From contig CANCAR010000034.1 in NCBI GenBank assembly GCA_947374125.1, positions 1-17,302 of the forward strand: 17,302 nt of DNA. The letters are read 5' to 3'. Position 1 is the first letter of the stretch. Each line of letters starts with the position of its first letter. The position numbers were made by a program, and so were the translations under genes. Of the stretch, positions 7,685 through 13,706 are shown in pieces. The notes under the pieces are model-generated. The model was not told the DNA's origin and ran no database searches. It saw only the letters and a list, made by a program, of their open reading frames with translations. Source of the stretch: Hyphomicrobiales bacterium (GTDB taxonomy: Bacteria > Pseudomonadota > Alphaproteobacteria > Rhizobiales > Beijerinckiaceae).

Positions 7685-7788
7685 GACGGCCCTAACCCCA
7701 AAGCCAAACGCGCCCGAGGGCGCAACGCGCTGTCGGACGTGGACCTCCGACCTCATGGGTCGGGCGGTGGCTCAAGGACGTAACCGTC
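7685..7788 (-). ncRNA. Structured 5' leader of ffh with alternative hairpins
   Basis: Within the predicted ffh transcript an outer helix can form between GACGG (7685-7689) and CCGTC (7784-7788). Inside it are a GCGCC/GGCGC hairpin (7710-7723) and two competing hairpins that share one strand: GTCGGA (7732-7737) with TCCGAC (7746-7751), or CCGACC (7747-7752) with GGTCGG (7758-7763). Sharing a strand is typical of switching leaders. I cannot tell whether it senses anything, and I see no SRP RNA signature here. It may be a cis-regulatory leader or simply a stable 5' UTR. Confidence 0.4.
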
Positions 7789-7802
7789 GATGAATGGGCG
7801 GG

Positions 7803-7831
7803 ATGTAGGGGAAAGGGGGGGAAGAGTCAAG
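7803..7831 (-). promoter_or_regulatory. Promoter of the ffh-rpsP-rimM-trmD block
   Basis: On the minus strand CTTGAC (7826-7831) is followed by exactly 17 bases and then CTACAT (7803-7808). This matches the alphaproteobacterial housekeeping promoter CTTGAC-N17-CTATAT at all but one position. Transcription would start at about 7796, giving a leader of about 180 bases before ffh. The promoter sits only about 20 bases past the prpE stop. Confidence 0.65.
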
Positions 7832-7848
7832 GAAAGGTCAAAAAATCC

Positions 7849-9758
7849 CTATTTCGCCAACCCCTTGCCCTGCAACGCTATCTTAATCTCGTCTAACACC
7901 GCGGGATCATCAATCGTGGCTGGCATGTTAAAGCTGTCGCTATCGGCGATTTTCTTCATGGTGCCGCGTAAAATCTTGCCCGAGCGGGTTTTGGGCAGGC
8001 GTTTGACCACCATGGCGATTTTAAAGGCGGCGACGGGGCCGATTTGATCGCGGACGCGGGCGACGAGTTCTTTTTCGACCTGTTCGGGAGCCGTCGTAAT
8101 GCCGAACTTGAGCACCACGAAACCGCAGGGCTGCTCGCCTTTCAGCGCGTCTTTGGCACCGATGACCGCGCATTCGGCAACCGCTGGATGGCCGGAGAGA
8201 ACTTCTTCCATCGCACCTGTCGATAGCCGATGGCCTGCGACATTGATGATGTCATCGGTGCGGCCCATAATGTAGAGATAGCCGTCCTCGTCGATATAGC
8301 CCGCATCCGAGGTAGAATAATACCCCGGATAGGTGGTGAGATAGCTATCGCGAAAACGATCTTCGGCATTCCAAAGCGTTGGCAGGCAGCTGGGTGGCAT
8401 GGGCAGTTTAACGACGATGGAACCCATTTTGCCGCAGGCACCGGATGGCCGCCTTCATCCAGAATGCGAACATCGTAGCCGGGCATCGCCACCGTGGGTG
8501 AGCCGTGCTTGACGGGCAACATGCCCATGCCGAACGGATTGCCCGCAATCGCCCAGCCGGTTTCGGTTTGCCACCAATGATCAATAACGGGGGTGCCGAG
8601 CTTTTCTTCCGCCCATTTGACCGTATCGGGATCCGCGCGTTCGCCCGCCAGGAACAGGGCGCGGAAGCCGTCGAGATTGTATTTTTTCAGCTCAACCGCG
8701 TCTGGATCCTCTTTGCGGATCGCGCGAAAGGCGGTCGGTGCGGTGAACAGTGCTTTGGCACCATGCTCGGAAATCACACGCCAAAAGGCACCTGCGTCGG
8801 GGGTGCCAACGGGCTTGCCCTCGTAAACAATTGTCGTCGCACCCACGATCAGCGGCGCATAGACGATGTAGGAATGACCCACAACCCAACCAATATCGGA
8901 CGCCGACCAGAACACATCGCCGGGACCGATGCCATAAATCGAGCCCATCGACCAGGCCATAGCGACAAGATGCCCGCCATTGTCGCGCACCACGCCTTTA
9001 GGTTTGCCGGTGGTGCCGGAGGTATAGAGGATATAGAGCGGATCGGTGGCGGCAACCGGCACACATTCCGCCTGTTTGCCAGCAGCTTTGGCATCCGCCA
9101 TGAGGGTCGACCAGTCATAATCCCGCCCCGCATGAAGGGTGGCCTTTTCTTGCGGACGTTGCAGGACGATAACGGCTTCGGGTTTGTGATCGGCTATTTC
9201 AATCGCCTCATCAATCAAGGGCTTATACTGCACAACCCGACCGGGCTCGATGCCGCATGAGGCGGCGAGAACCAGCTTGGGCTGGCAATCGTCCAATCGG
9301 GTGGCGAGTTCACGCGCCGCAAACCCCCCAAACACCACCGAATGCACCGCACCGATGCGCGCGCATGCCAACATCGCAAACAGCGCTTCGGGGATCATCG
9401 GCATATAGACGATGACGCGGTCGCCTTTTTTAACCCCAAAATCCTGCAAAACGGCGGCAAGGGTTGCGACTTCATCGCGAAACTCCGCATAGCTGATTGT
9501 GCGCTTCGAGCCTGTAATCGGGCTGTCATAAATGATGGCCGTCCGCTCTGGGTGAGCAATAGCGTGGCGGTCAACCGCGTTAAAACAGGTATTAACCTCG
9601 GCATCAGGGAACCAGCGGCCATAGACGCCGATTGAGGGATCAAACACGGACTTTGGCGGTACAATCCAATCAATGGCTTTCGCAGCATCACCCCAAAAGC
9701 CGGACGGATCCGCAAGCGAGCGCTGATAAATCTCCTGATACCGCGCGGCATTGGCCAT
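7849..9758 (-). pseudogene. prpE: Propionyl-CoA synthetase, frameshifted
   Basis: The gene encodes an adenylate-forming acyl-CoA ligase that activates propionate to propionyl-CoA. PrpE-type hallmarks are the YTSGTTGKPKG loop (245-255) followed by VVRDNGG, WWQTETGW (395-402), and near the C terminus KTRSGKILRG with the adenylation lysine at about residue 595. The frame breaks at codon 444: an A run in the coding strand (8427-8430) is one base short. Restoring it joins both parts into a protein of about 636 residues, the normal family length. As read, the first frame loses the whole C-terminal domain and continues in the wrong frame to 8142; the second part is open from 8427 to 7849. A GGGAGGG site precedes the ATG. 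The cause may be a real mutation, phase slippage or a sequencing error; everything else in the gene looks well conserved. Confidence 0.9.
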
Positions 9759-9899
9759 AGCAGCGTCCCTCCCGTGTTTAGGTTTACCTCTTTGCTAGGG
9801 TCTTTAACATTGGAAGCGTTACACGTCAGGCACGATTTTCGATGCAGGGGAATTCATGCTTGCAAAATCACTGCATTACGACTAACTTTAGGCATCAAA

Positions 9900-9939
9900 T
9901 TGACGTCATTTTGACGTCATAGTTGTTAACTATATTAAC
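9900..9939 (+). promoter_or_regulatory. Tandem operator-like sites in the promoter of the RHH gene
   Basis: TTGACGTCAT occurs twice, at 9900-9909 and 9911-9920, so the two TGACGTCA palindromes are 11 bases apart, about one helical turn. Just downstream GTTAA (9925-9929) and TTAAC (9935-9939) form another dyad with CTATAT, the alphaproteobacterial -10 sequence, at 9930-9935. Ribbon-helix-helix repressors such as MetJ bind tandem short palindromes. These sites precede an RHH gene, so autoregulation is likely. The remainder of the gap (9759-9899) holds the prpE upstream region and no clear gene. Confidence 0.6.
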
Positions 9940-9955
9940 CTTTAGAGGCGAGATG

Positions 9956-10207
9956 ATGTCGGAAATGACCGAAACCGTCGCTAAGAGCGGCTCGAACGAG
10001 CCTGACGTTGAAAAACTTACCGTTCGATTGTCAGGCGAAGCTATGAAAAAGGTGCGTGCATTAGCTGCGCGTCGCGGAATTTCAATCAACGAATTCATGC
10101 GGCGTGCGATGAGCACGGAGGCATTTTTTTTGGAACGCTCGTTGGAAGGAGCGCGATTTTACATTGAGGAAAACGGACGAACAACAAAAGAGGTCGTATT
10201 TCCCTGA
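9956..10207 (+). CDS. Small ribbon-helix-helix (CopG-like) DNA-binding protein
   Basis: An 83-residue protein. Residues 20-26 (KLTVRLS) form the DNA-contacting ribbon, 28-40 the first helix, GIS (41-43) the turn, and about 43-58 the second helix (INEFMRRAMSTEAFF). The C-terminal part ends in GARFYIEENGRTTKEVVFP, a short extension that in similar RHH proteins forms a beta tail (from memory). Two ATGs lie side by side at 9953 and 9956. GAGG at 9945-9948 is seven bases from the second, so I use 9956. The tandem palindromes upstream suggest it represses its own operon. The next gene starts 11 bases after its stop and encodes a membrane protein, so the pair is probably one transcript. It could be an antitoxin-like regulator, but no toxin fold is visible. 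Confidence 0.75.
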   Translation: MSEMTETVAKSGSNEPDVEKLTVRLSGEAMKKVRALAARRGISINEFMRRAMSTEAFFLERSLEGARFYIEENGRTTKEVVFP

Positions 10208-10218
10208 GGGAGGGATTG

Positions 10219-10536
10219 ATGGCAGCACCGGAAGATTTGGACCCTGATCGAAATAACCGGACGTCTACTAACTCTGAGACCTTAATCATCAGCTCGCTTG
10301 AGGATGGGCCTCGTGAAGCTGAACCAGCAAATCGAGAAGATTCGCGCCGTTGGTTTAATGGTACGCTCTTGGCAGGGTTGGTGCTCCATCTGTTTGTCGC
10401 TTTTTATGCCGCGCTGTTTGCGCCAGAACGTCTCGACGGTGTGCTAAAGGTGATGAGCGTAACCTTCGGAACCAATTGTACATTGCTGGGAACATCGCTG
10501 GCCTTCTATTTTGGCACGGGAGTCCTTCGGAAATAG
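10219..10536 (+). CDS. Small two-helix membrane protein, partner of the RHH gene
   Basis: A 105-residue protein of unknown function. Residues 1-45 are polar and acidic (probably cytosolic and disordered); 46-68 form a first membrane segment (WFNGTLLAGLVLHLFVAFYA region) and about 80-101 a second one, ending in GTSLAFYFGTGVLRK. The helices are separated by a short charged loop with APERLDG. Both ends would lie on the same side, probably inside, given the R-R at 43-44 and R-K at the end. AGGGAGG lies close to the ATG at 10219. It is 11 bases behind the RHH gene, so the two are likely cotranscribed. The size and layout recall holin-like or small effector proteins, but I do not recognise the family. 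Confidence 0.7.
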   Translation: MAAPEDLDPDRNNRTSTNSETLIISSLEDGPREAEPANREDSRRWFNGTLLAGLVLHLFVAFYAALFAPERLDGVLKVMSVTFGTNCTLLGTSLAFYFGTGVLRK

Positions 10537-10610
10537 TTTATCCAGAACGGAAGTTTGGAGAAGTTAATTAAAAGCTTTGGTTGGCTGATAAAAACATAAT
10601 TTGGAATTCA

Positions 10611-10638
10611 TTTTACTGGACACTCGTACTCAGTAAAA
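10611..10638. repeat. Perfect 8-bp inverted repeat ahead of the permease gene
   Basis: TTTTACTG (10611-10618) and CAGTAAAA (10631-10638) are exact reverse complements around a 12-base loop, 16 bases before the next ATG. No T run follows. It could be a weak end for the RHH operon or an operator for the permease gene. The rest of the gap (10537-10610) is A/T-rich with no gene. Confidence 0.45.
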
Positions 10639-10654
10639 GTACCCAAGGTATATC

Positions 10655-11416
10655 ATGCCCTCCATCATCAGTGACCCGCTCTTTTATCTGGCCGCAATTC
10701 CGGCGGTTTTTCTCATGGGACTGGCCAAAGGCGGCTTTGCAGGGTTGGGGCTCATCGCCATCCCGCTTTTAGCACTGGTCGTATCACCCGTTAAAGCGGC
10801 GGCGCTGATGCTCCCGATTTTGATCGTGCAGGACATGGTCAGCACCTGGGCCTATCGGCGGGATTTTGATTTCCGTAACCTCGCCATCATGTTGCCCGGC
10901 TCGGCAGCGGGGATTTTTCTCGGCTGGCTCATGGCAGCCCATGTCTCCGATGATCTCGTCAAACTGGGCGTTGGTGTGATCTCCATCGGCTTTGTGCTGC
11001 TGTATTGGCGCAAACGCGCGATCATTGGCGAGCCCGTACGGGGTAAAACGATAGCGGGTGTTTTTTGGGGTATCGTTGCAGGATTTACGAGTTTTGTGGC
11101 CCATGCGGGCGGGCCGCCGTTTCAGGTTTATGTCATGCCGCAGCGTCTGCCGCCTCAAACCTATGTTGGCACATCAACTTGGTTTTTTACCGTCACCAAT
11201 CTTGTCAAAGTGCTGCCTTATTTTCTGTTGGGCCAATTTTCGACCGGAAACTTGGGCACCTCCTTCGCTCTGTTTCCGTTGGCGCTGGTCGCAACCCTTG
11301 CGGGCGTCTGGCTCGTGCGGCGGATTGAGGCCTCGCGGTTTTATACGCTGATCTATGCGCTAACTTTTATTGTGGGCGTCAAATTGTTATGGGACAGTGC
11401 TCCCGCGCTTTTCTGA
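10655..11416 (+). CDS. TauE/SafE-family membrane permease
   Basis: A 253-residue, very hydrophobic protein with about eight predicted membrane segments in two halves, as in the TauE/SafE (DUF81) family of putative sulfite, organosulfonate or other anion exporters. Family-type motifs are seen: GLAKGGFAGLG (about 22-32) in the first half and FVAHAGGPP near the start of the second half. Length is normal for the family. AAGG at 10645-10648 is a weak ribosome binding site at proper distance. The neighbours do not reveal the substrate: no sulfur or taurine genes are nearby. It has the GC-rich codon use of the core genes, unlike the A/T-richer segment just before it. Confidence 0.88.
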   Translation: MPSIISDPLFYLAAIPAVFLMGLAKGGFAGLGLIAIPLLALVVSPVKAAALMLPILIVQDMVSTWAYRRDFDFRNLAIMLPGSAAGIFLGWLMAAHVSDDLVKLGVGVISIGFVLLYWRKRAIIGEPVRGKTIAGVFWGIVAGFTSFVAHAGGPPFQVYVMPQRLPPQTYVGTSTWFFTVTNLVKVLPYFLLGQFSTGNLGTSFALFPLALVATLAGVWLVRRIEASRFYTLIYALTFIVGVKLLWDSAPALF

Positions 11417-11473
11417 CGCCGTAGGGTTGATACCTCTGGCAAAATCATTCCAAAAGGCTTACCTATCAATCGC

Positions 11474-11632
11474 GGGGCTGCGGAGTGCGTGAGGACAACT
11501 GTATTCCCGGGGCCTTATCGACCCTCAGGGAGCTGTCCCTGCCTTGGTCCGTGGACCAGGGCACACGGTGCCCACCTACATATGTAGGTTCCTGGGATCG
11601 ATCGTTCCACGGCTTTTGTGGCTCCGCACTTT
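11474..11632 (+). ncRNA. ssrS: 6S RNA (SsrS), regulator of RNA polymerase
   Basis: A gene-free stretch directly ahead of the 5-formyltetrahydrofolate cyclo-ligase gene, the classic place for 6S RNA in proteobacteria. TGCGGAG (11479-11485) pairs exactly with CTCCGCA (11622-11628), closing a molecule of about 160 bases. Inside are a hairpin GGTCC-GT-GGACC (about 11546-11557), ACCTAC-ATAT-GTAGGT (11574-11589) and complementary flanks that could form the open central bubble used to mimic a promoter. CTATCA (11463-11468) is a reasonable -10 for a start near 11474. A short T run follows the closing stem. The ends are estimates to within a few bases. 6S RNA sequesters sigma-70 polymerase in stationary phase. 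Confidence 0.8.
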
Positions 11633-11638
11633 TTATTG

Positions 11639-12217
11639 ATGATGATGACCGATAAATCCCCCAAAGACCTTCTTCGTGCTGAAGCGCTGGCGCGCCGCGC
11701 GAAATTGAGTGTTGCCGATCGCGTTGCCTTTTCAGAGCTTGTTGCCGAGCGTGTTCTCCCCTTCGCCCCTCAAATGAAGGGTGGTCCGGTTGGCGGCTTT
11801 TGGCCGATCCGGACGGAAATTGATCCTCGGCCTTCGCTTAAGCGGTTATCGGAGCTTGGGCTGCGCGCGGCTCTGCCGGTGGTTATGCCCTCAGGCCTGA
11901 TTTTCCGCACGTGGAACATGAGCGAGGCCTTGATTGAAGGGCCTTTTGGCTTGAGCGAGCCGGATGCGACCGCGCCCGAAGTATCCCCTGTTGCCTTGCT
12001 CGTGCCGCTTGCAGCGTTTGATCGGCGTGGGCACCGCATCGGGTATGGGGCAGGCTATTATGACCGGGCCATCGCGCGGCTCTCCGCCATCGGCCCCTTG
12101 TTTACCATTGGCGTCGCCTTCTCCGTGCAAGAAATTGAGCGCGTACCCGAAGAGCCGCATGACCGGGCTTTGGACGTGATTGTGACCGAGCGGGAAACCA
12201 TCCGAATCAGCGTTTAA
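11639..12217 (+). CDS. 5-formyltetrahydrofolate cyclo-ligase
   Basis: A 192-residue enzyme that converts 5-formyl-THF to 5,10-methenyl-THF with ATP, salvaging folate in one-carbon metabolism. The signature GYGAGYYDR is at 135-143; an N-terminal basic RAEALARRAKLS and FWPIRTEID (about 54-62) also fit. Three consecutive ATGs (11639, 11642, 11645) make the exact start uncertain, and I give the first. A GTG start at 11618 would lie inside the 6S RNA closing stem and is unlikely. There is no ribosome binding site, and only about seven bases separate the estimated 6S 3' end from the ATG, so the gene may be translated from a processed, nearly leaderless message. It converges on ccmB with only five bases between the stops. 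Known in E. coli as ygfA. Confidence 0.92.
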   Translation: MMMTDKSPKDLLRAEALARRAKLSVADRVAFSELVAERVLPFAPQMKGGPVGGFWPIRTEIDPRPSLKRLSELGLRAALPVVMPSGLIFRTWNMSEALIEGPFGLSEPDATAPEVSPVALLVPLAAFDRRGHRIGYGAGYYDRAIARLSAIGPLFTIGVAFSVQEIERVPEEPHDRALDVIVTERETIRISV

Positions 12218-12222
12218 TCGGA

Positions 12223-12894
12223 TCAGCCTTCGGCGTTTTGAATGGCGAGGCTCGCTGCCACGGTTCCCGAAACGAACGCAAACAAAGCAAGCGCCACCAA
12301 AATCGAAAAGGGCGTCATAAAGGGGATTGAGCCGCCAAGCGCTGCGGAGGTGGCAGAAATGCCAAAGATCAGCACGGGAATCATCAGCGGCATCACCAAG
12401 ACCGACAAGATCAAGCCGCCGCGCCGCATGCCTGCCGTTAACGCTGCGCCAATGGCACCGATAAAGGTCAGCGCCGGCGTGCCAACCAAGAGGGTGACCG
12501 TCACGGCCAACAGTGCTTTCGGTTCTAGCGCCAGCAAGAGCCCCAGCACAGGTGCAGCAAGCGCGAGCGGCAAGCCGGTCGAAATCCAGTGGGCCAAGCC
12601 TTTGGCCAGCACCACGAGGGGTAAGGGCAAAGGCGACATCCGCAAGAGATCAAGCGAGCCATCTTCATCATCGGCCTGAAACAACCGATCCAACCCGATC
12701 AAGGTCGCCAGCAATGCCGCTACCCATAAGATCGCCGGGCCAATGCGGGCCAAGAGCGCCATATCGGGACCAACGGCAAAGGGCATGATGGTGACCAGCA
12801 TCAAAAAGAAAACGAGGCCTACACCCGCCCCTCCGCCAATTCGGGCGGCCAGCGCGAGATCGCGCCGGAACAGAGCGATAAAGGCCGCCATCAT
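12223..12894 (-). CDS. ccmB: Haem exporter protein CcmB (cytochrome c biogenesis)
   Basis: A 223-residue protein with about six membrane segments, the normal length and layout for CcmB, the membrane partner of CcmA in the ABC complex that acts with CcmC in handling haem for cytochrome c maturation. Family features include the N-terminal FRRDLALAAR, LDRLFQADDEDGSLDLLRMSPLPL (about 68-91), and a PLMIPVLIFG stretch near the C terminus. Its ATG overlaps the ccmA stop (ATGA), so the two are translationally coupled. The usual next gene, ccmC, is absent: the convergent cyclo-ligase gene ends five bases away. ccmC, ccmD and ccmG must lie elsewhere if the pathway is complete. Confidence 0.96.
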   Translation of the reverse strand: MMAAFIALFRRDLALAARIGGGAGVGLVFFLMLVTIMPFAVGPDMALLARIGPAILWVAALLATLIGLDRLFQADDEDGSLDLLRMSPLPLPLVVLAKGLAHWISTGLPLALAAPVLGLLLALEPKALLAVTVTLLVGTPALTFIGAIGAALTAGMRRGGLILSVLVMPLMIPVLIFGISATSAALGGSIPFMTPFSILVALALFAFVSGTVAASLAIQNAEG

Positions 12895-13493
12895 GGCCGA
12901 CCTCCCATCACCAAACGCTCGCAGGGAAAGTCTAAAGGCGCGTGGGTTGCCACCATCGCCATGCCACCAGCGGCAAGATGCTCTATAACGAGTGCGCTGA
13001 ACATCGTTTCCGACGCGGCATCCAGCGCGGAAGTGGGCTCATCGAGCAACCAAAGCGGGCGGTGGGTAACGATCAACCGAGCCAGAGCCAAGCGTCGGCG
13101 CTGACCGGCGGAGAGATAGGCTGAGGGAAGGTTAGCCGCATGGGCAAGACCTACTGTTTCCAATGCTTCAAGCGGGGACCGTAAGGGGCGGCCAAAAAGG
13201 GATTGCCAGAACAGAAGCGTTTCAAACGGGGAAAGCGCAGGCTTTAGCGCGTCACGGTGTCCAAGATAATGGGCTTCTTCGGCGAGCGGCGTCTCGGCAT
13301 CGCCGCCTTCAAGCCGAACCTTGCCTTCGGAGGCGGGTAAAAGACCCGCAACAATACGCAACAGACTTGATTTGCCTGCCCCATTCGGGCCGGTTATCGC
13401 CAGCGCCGCGCCGGAATTCAGCGAGAAACCCAGATTCGAAAAGACGGGGCGGCCAGAACGAATAGAGGCAAGACCGTCGACAACAAGACGCAT
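12891..13493 (-). CDS. ccmA: Haem exporter ATP-binding protein CcmA (cytochrome c biogenesis)
   Basis: A 200-residue ABC ATPase. Walker A GPNGAGKSS is at 35-43, the signature LSAGQRRRLALARL at 127-140 and Walker B LWLLDEPTSALD at about 147-158. CcmA powers release of holo-CcmE from the CcmC-CcmE haem complex in cytochrome c maturation. I use the ATG at 13493 because it gives the family's normal length and puts MRLVVDGL at the N terminus; a longer frame to 13538 adds residues unlike the family. The gene is divergent from acnA, an arrangement common in alphaproteobacteria, and overlaps ccmB by four bases. The ribosome binding site is weak. Confidence 0.96.
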   Translation of the reverse strand: MRLVVDGLASIRSGRPVFSNLGFSLNSGAALAITGPNGAGKSSLLRIVAGLLPASEGKVRLEGGDAETPLAEEAHYLGHRDALKPALSPFETLLFWQSLFGRPLRSPLEALETVGLAHAANLPSAYLSAGQRRRLALARLIVTHRPLWLLDEPTSALDAASETMFSALVIEHLAAGGMAMVATHAPLDFPCERLVMGGRP

Positions 13494-13600
13494 GAGGCAG
13501 TTCCAAGTAAAAAGCGACGGCTTACGAAAAAAGTGCAATCCAGCCTTAAGTCCATGTAGCGGTTTTGTAACATTTTTTCTATAAGAGGTTCTTGCGCCGG

Positions 13601-13674
13601 TGCATCGCCTAGGAGCGATGCAGGGGGCCTGGGCACTCCCGGGGCGGCGTGATGGCGATCCGTAAGTGGCGGAT
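13601..13674 (+). promoter_or_regulatory. Multi-hairpin 5' leader of acnA
   Basis: Three hairpins follow one another in the region ahead of acnA: TGCATCGC/GCGATGCA with a six-base loop (13601-13622, perfect eight-bp stem); CCTGGG/CCCGGG with a four-base loop (13628-13643, one G-U pair); and ATCCG/CGGAT (13658-13674). A possible -10, CTATAA (13579-13584), lies just upstream without a clear -35, which would make all three part of the transcript. The rest of 13494-13706 serves as the divergent ccmA/acnA promoter region. This could be a regulatory leader for a central metabolic enzyme; no known riboswitch is recognised. Confidence 0.45.
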
Positions 13675-13706
13675 ACGCTTTAACGTAACCCCTAAAGGAG
13701 TCCCGC

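Noticed and set aside
7617..7848. A possible SRP (4.5S) RNA gene next to ffh
   Set aside because: The conserved GGAAG/AGCAG-type tip of SRP RNA is not present on either strand; only the leader hairpins are seen.
8142..8424. The continuation of the first prpE frame past the frameshift
   Set aside because: The residues after codon 444 do not resemble the family, while the other frame does; it is out-of-frame reading.
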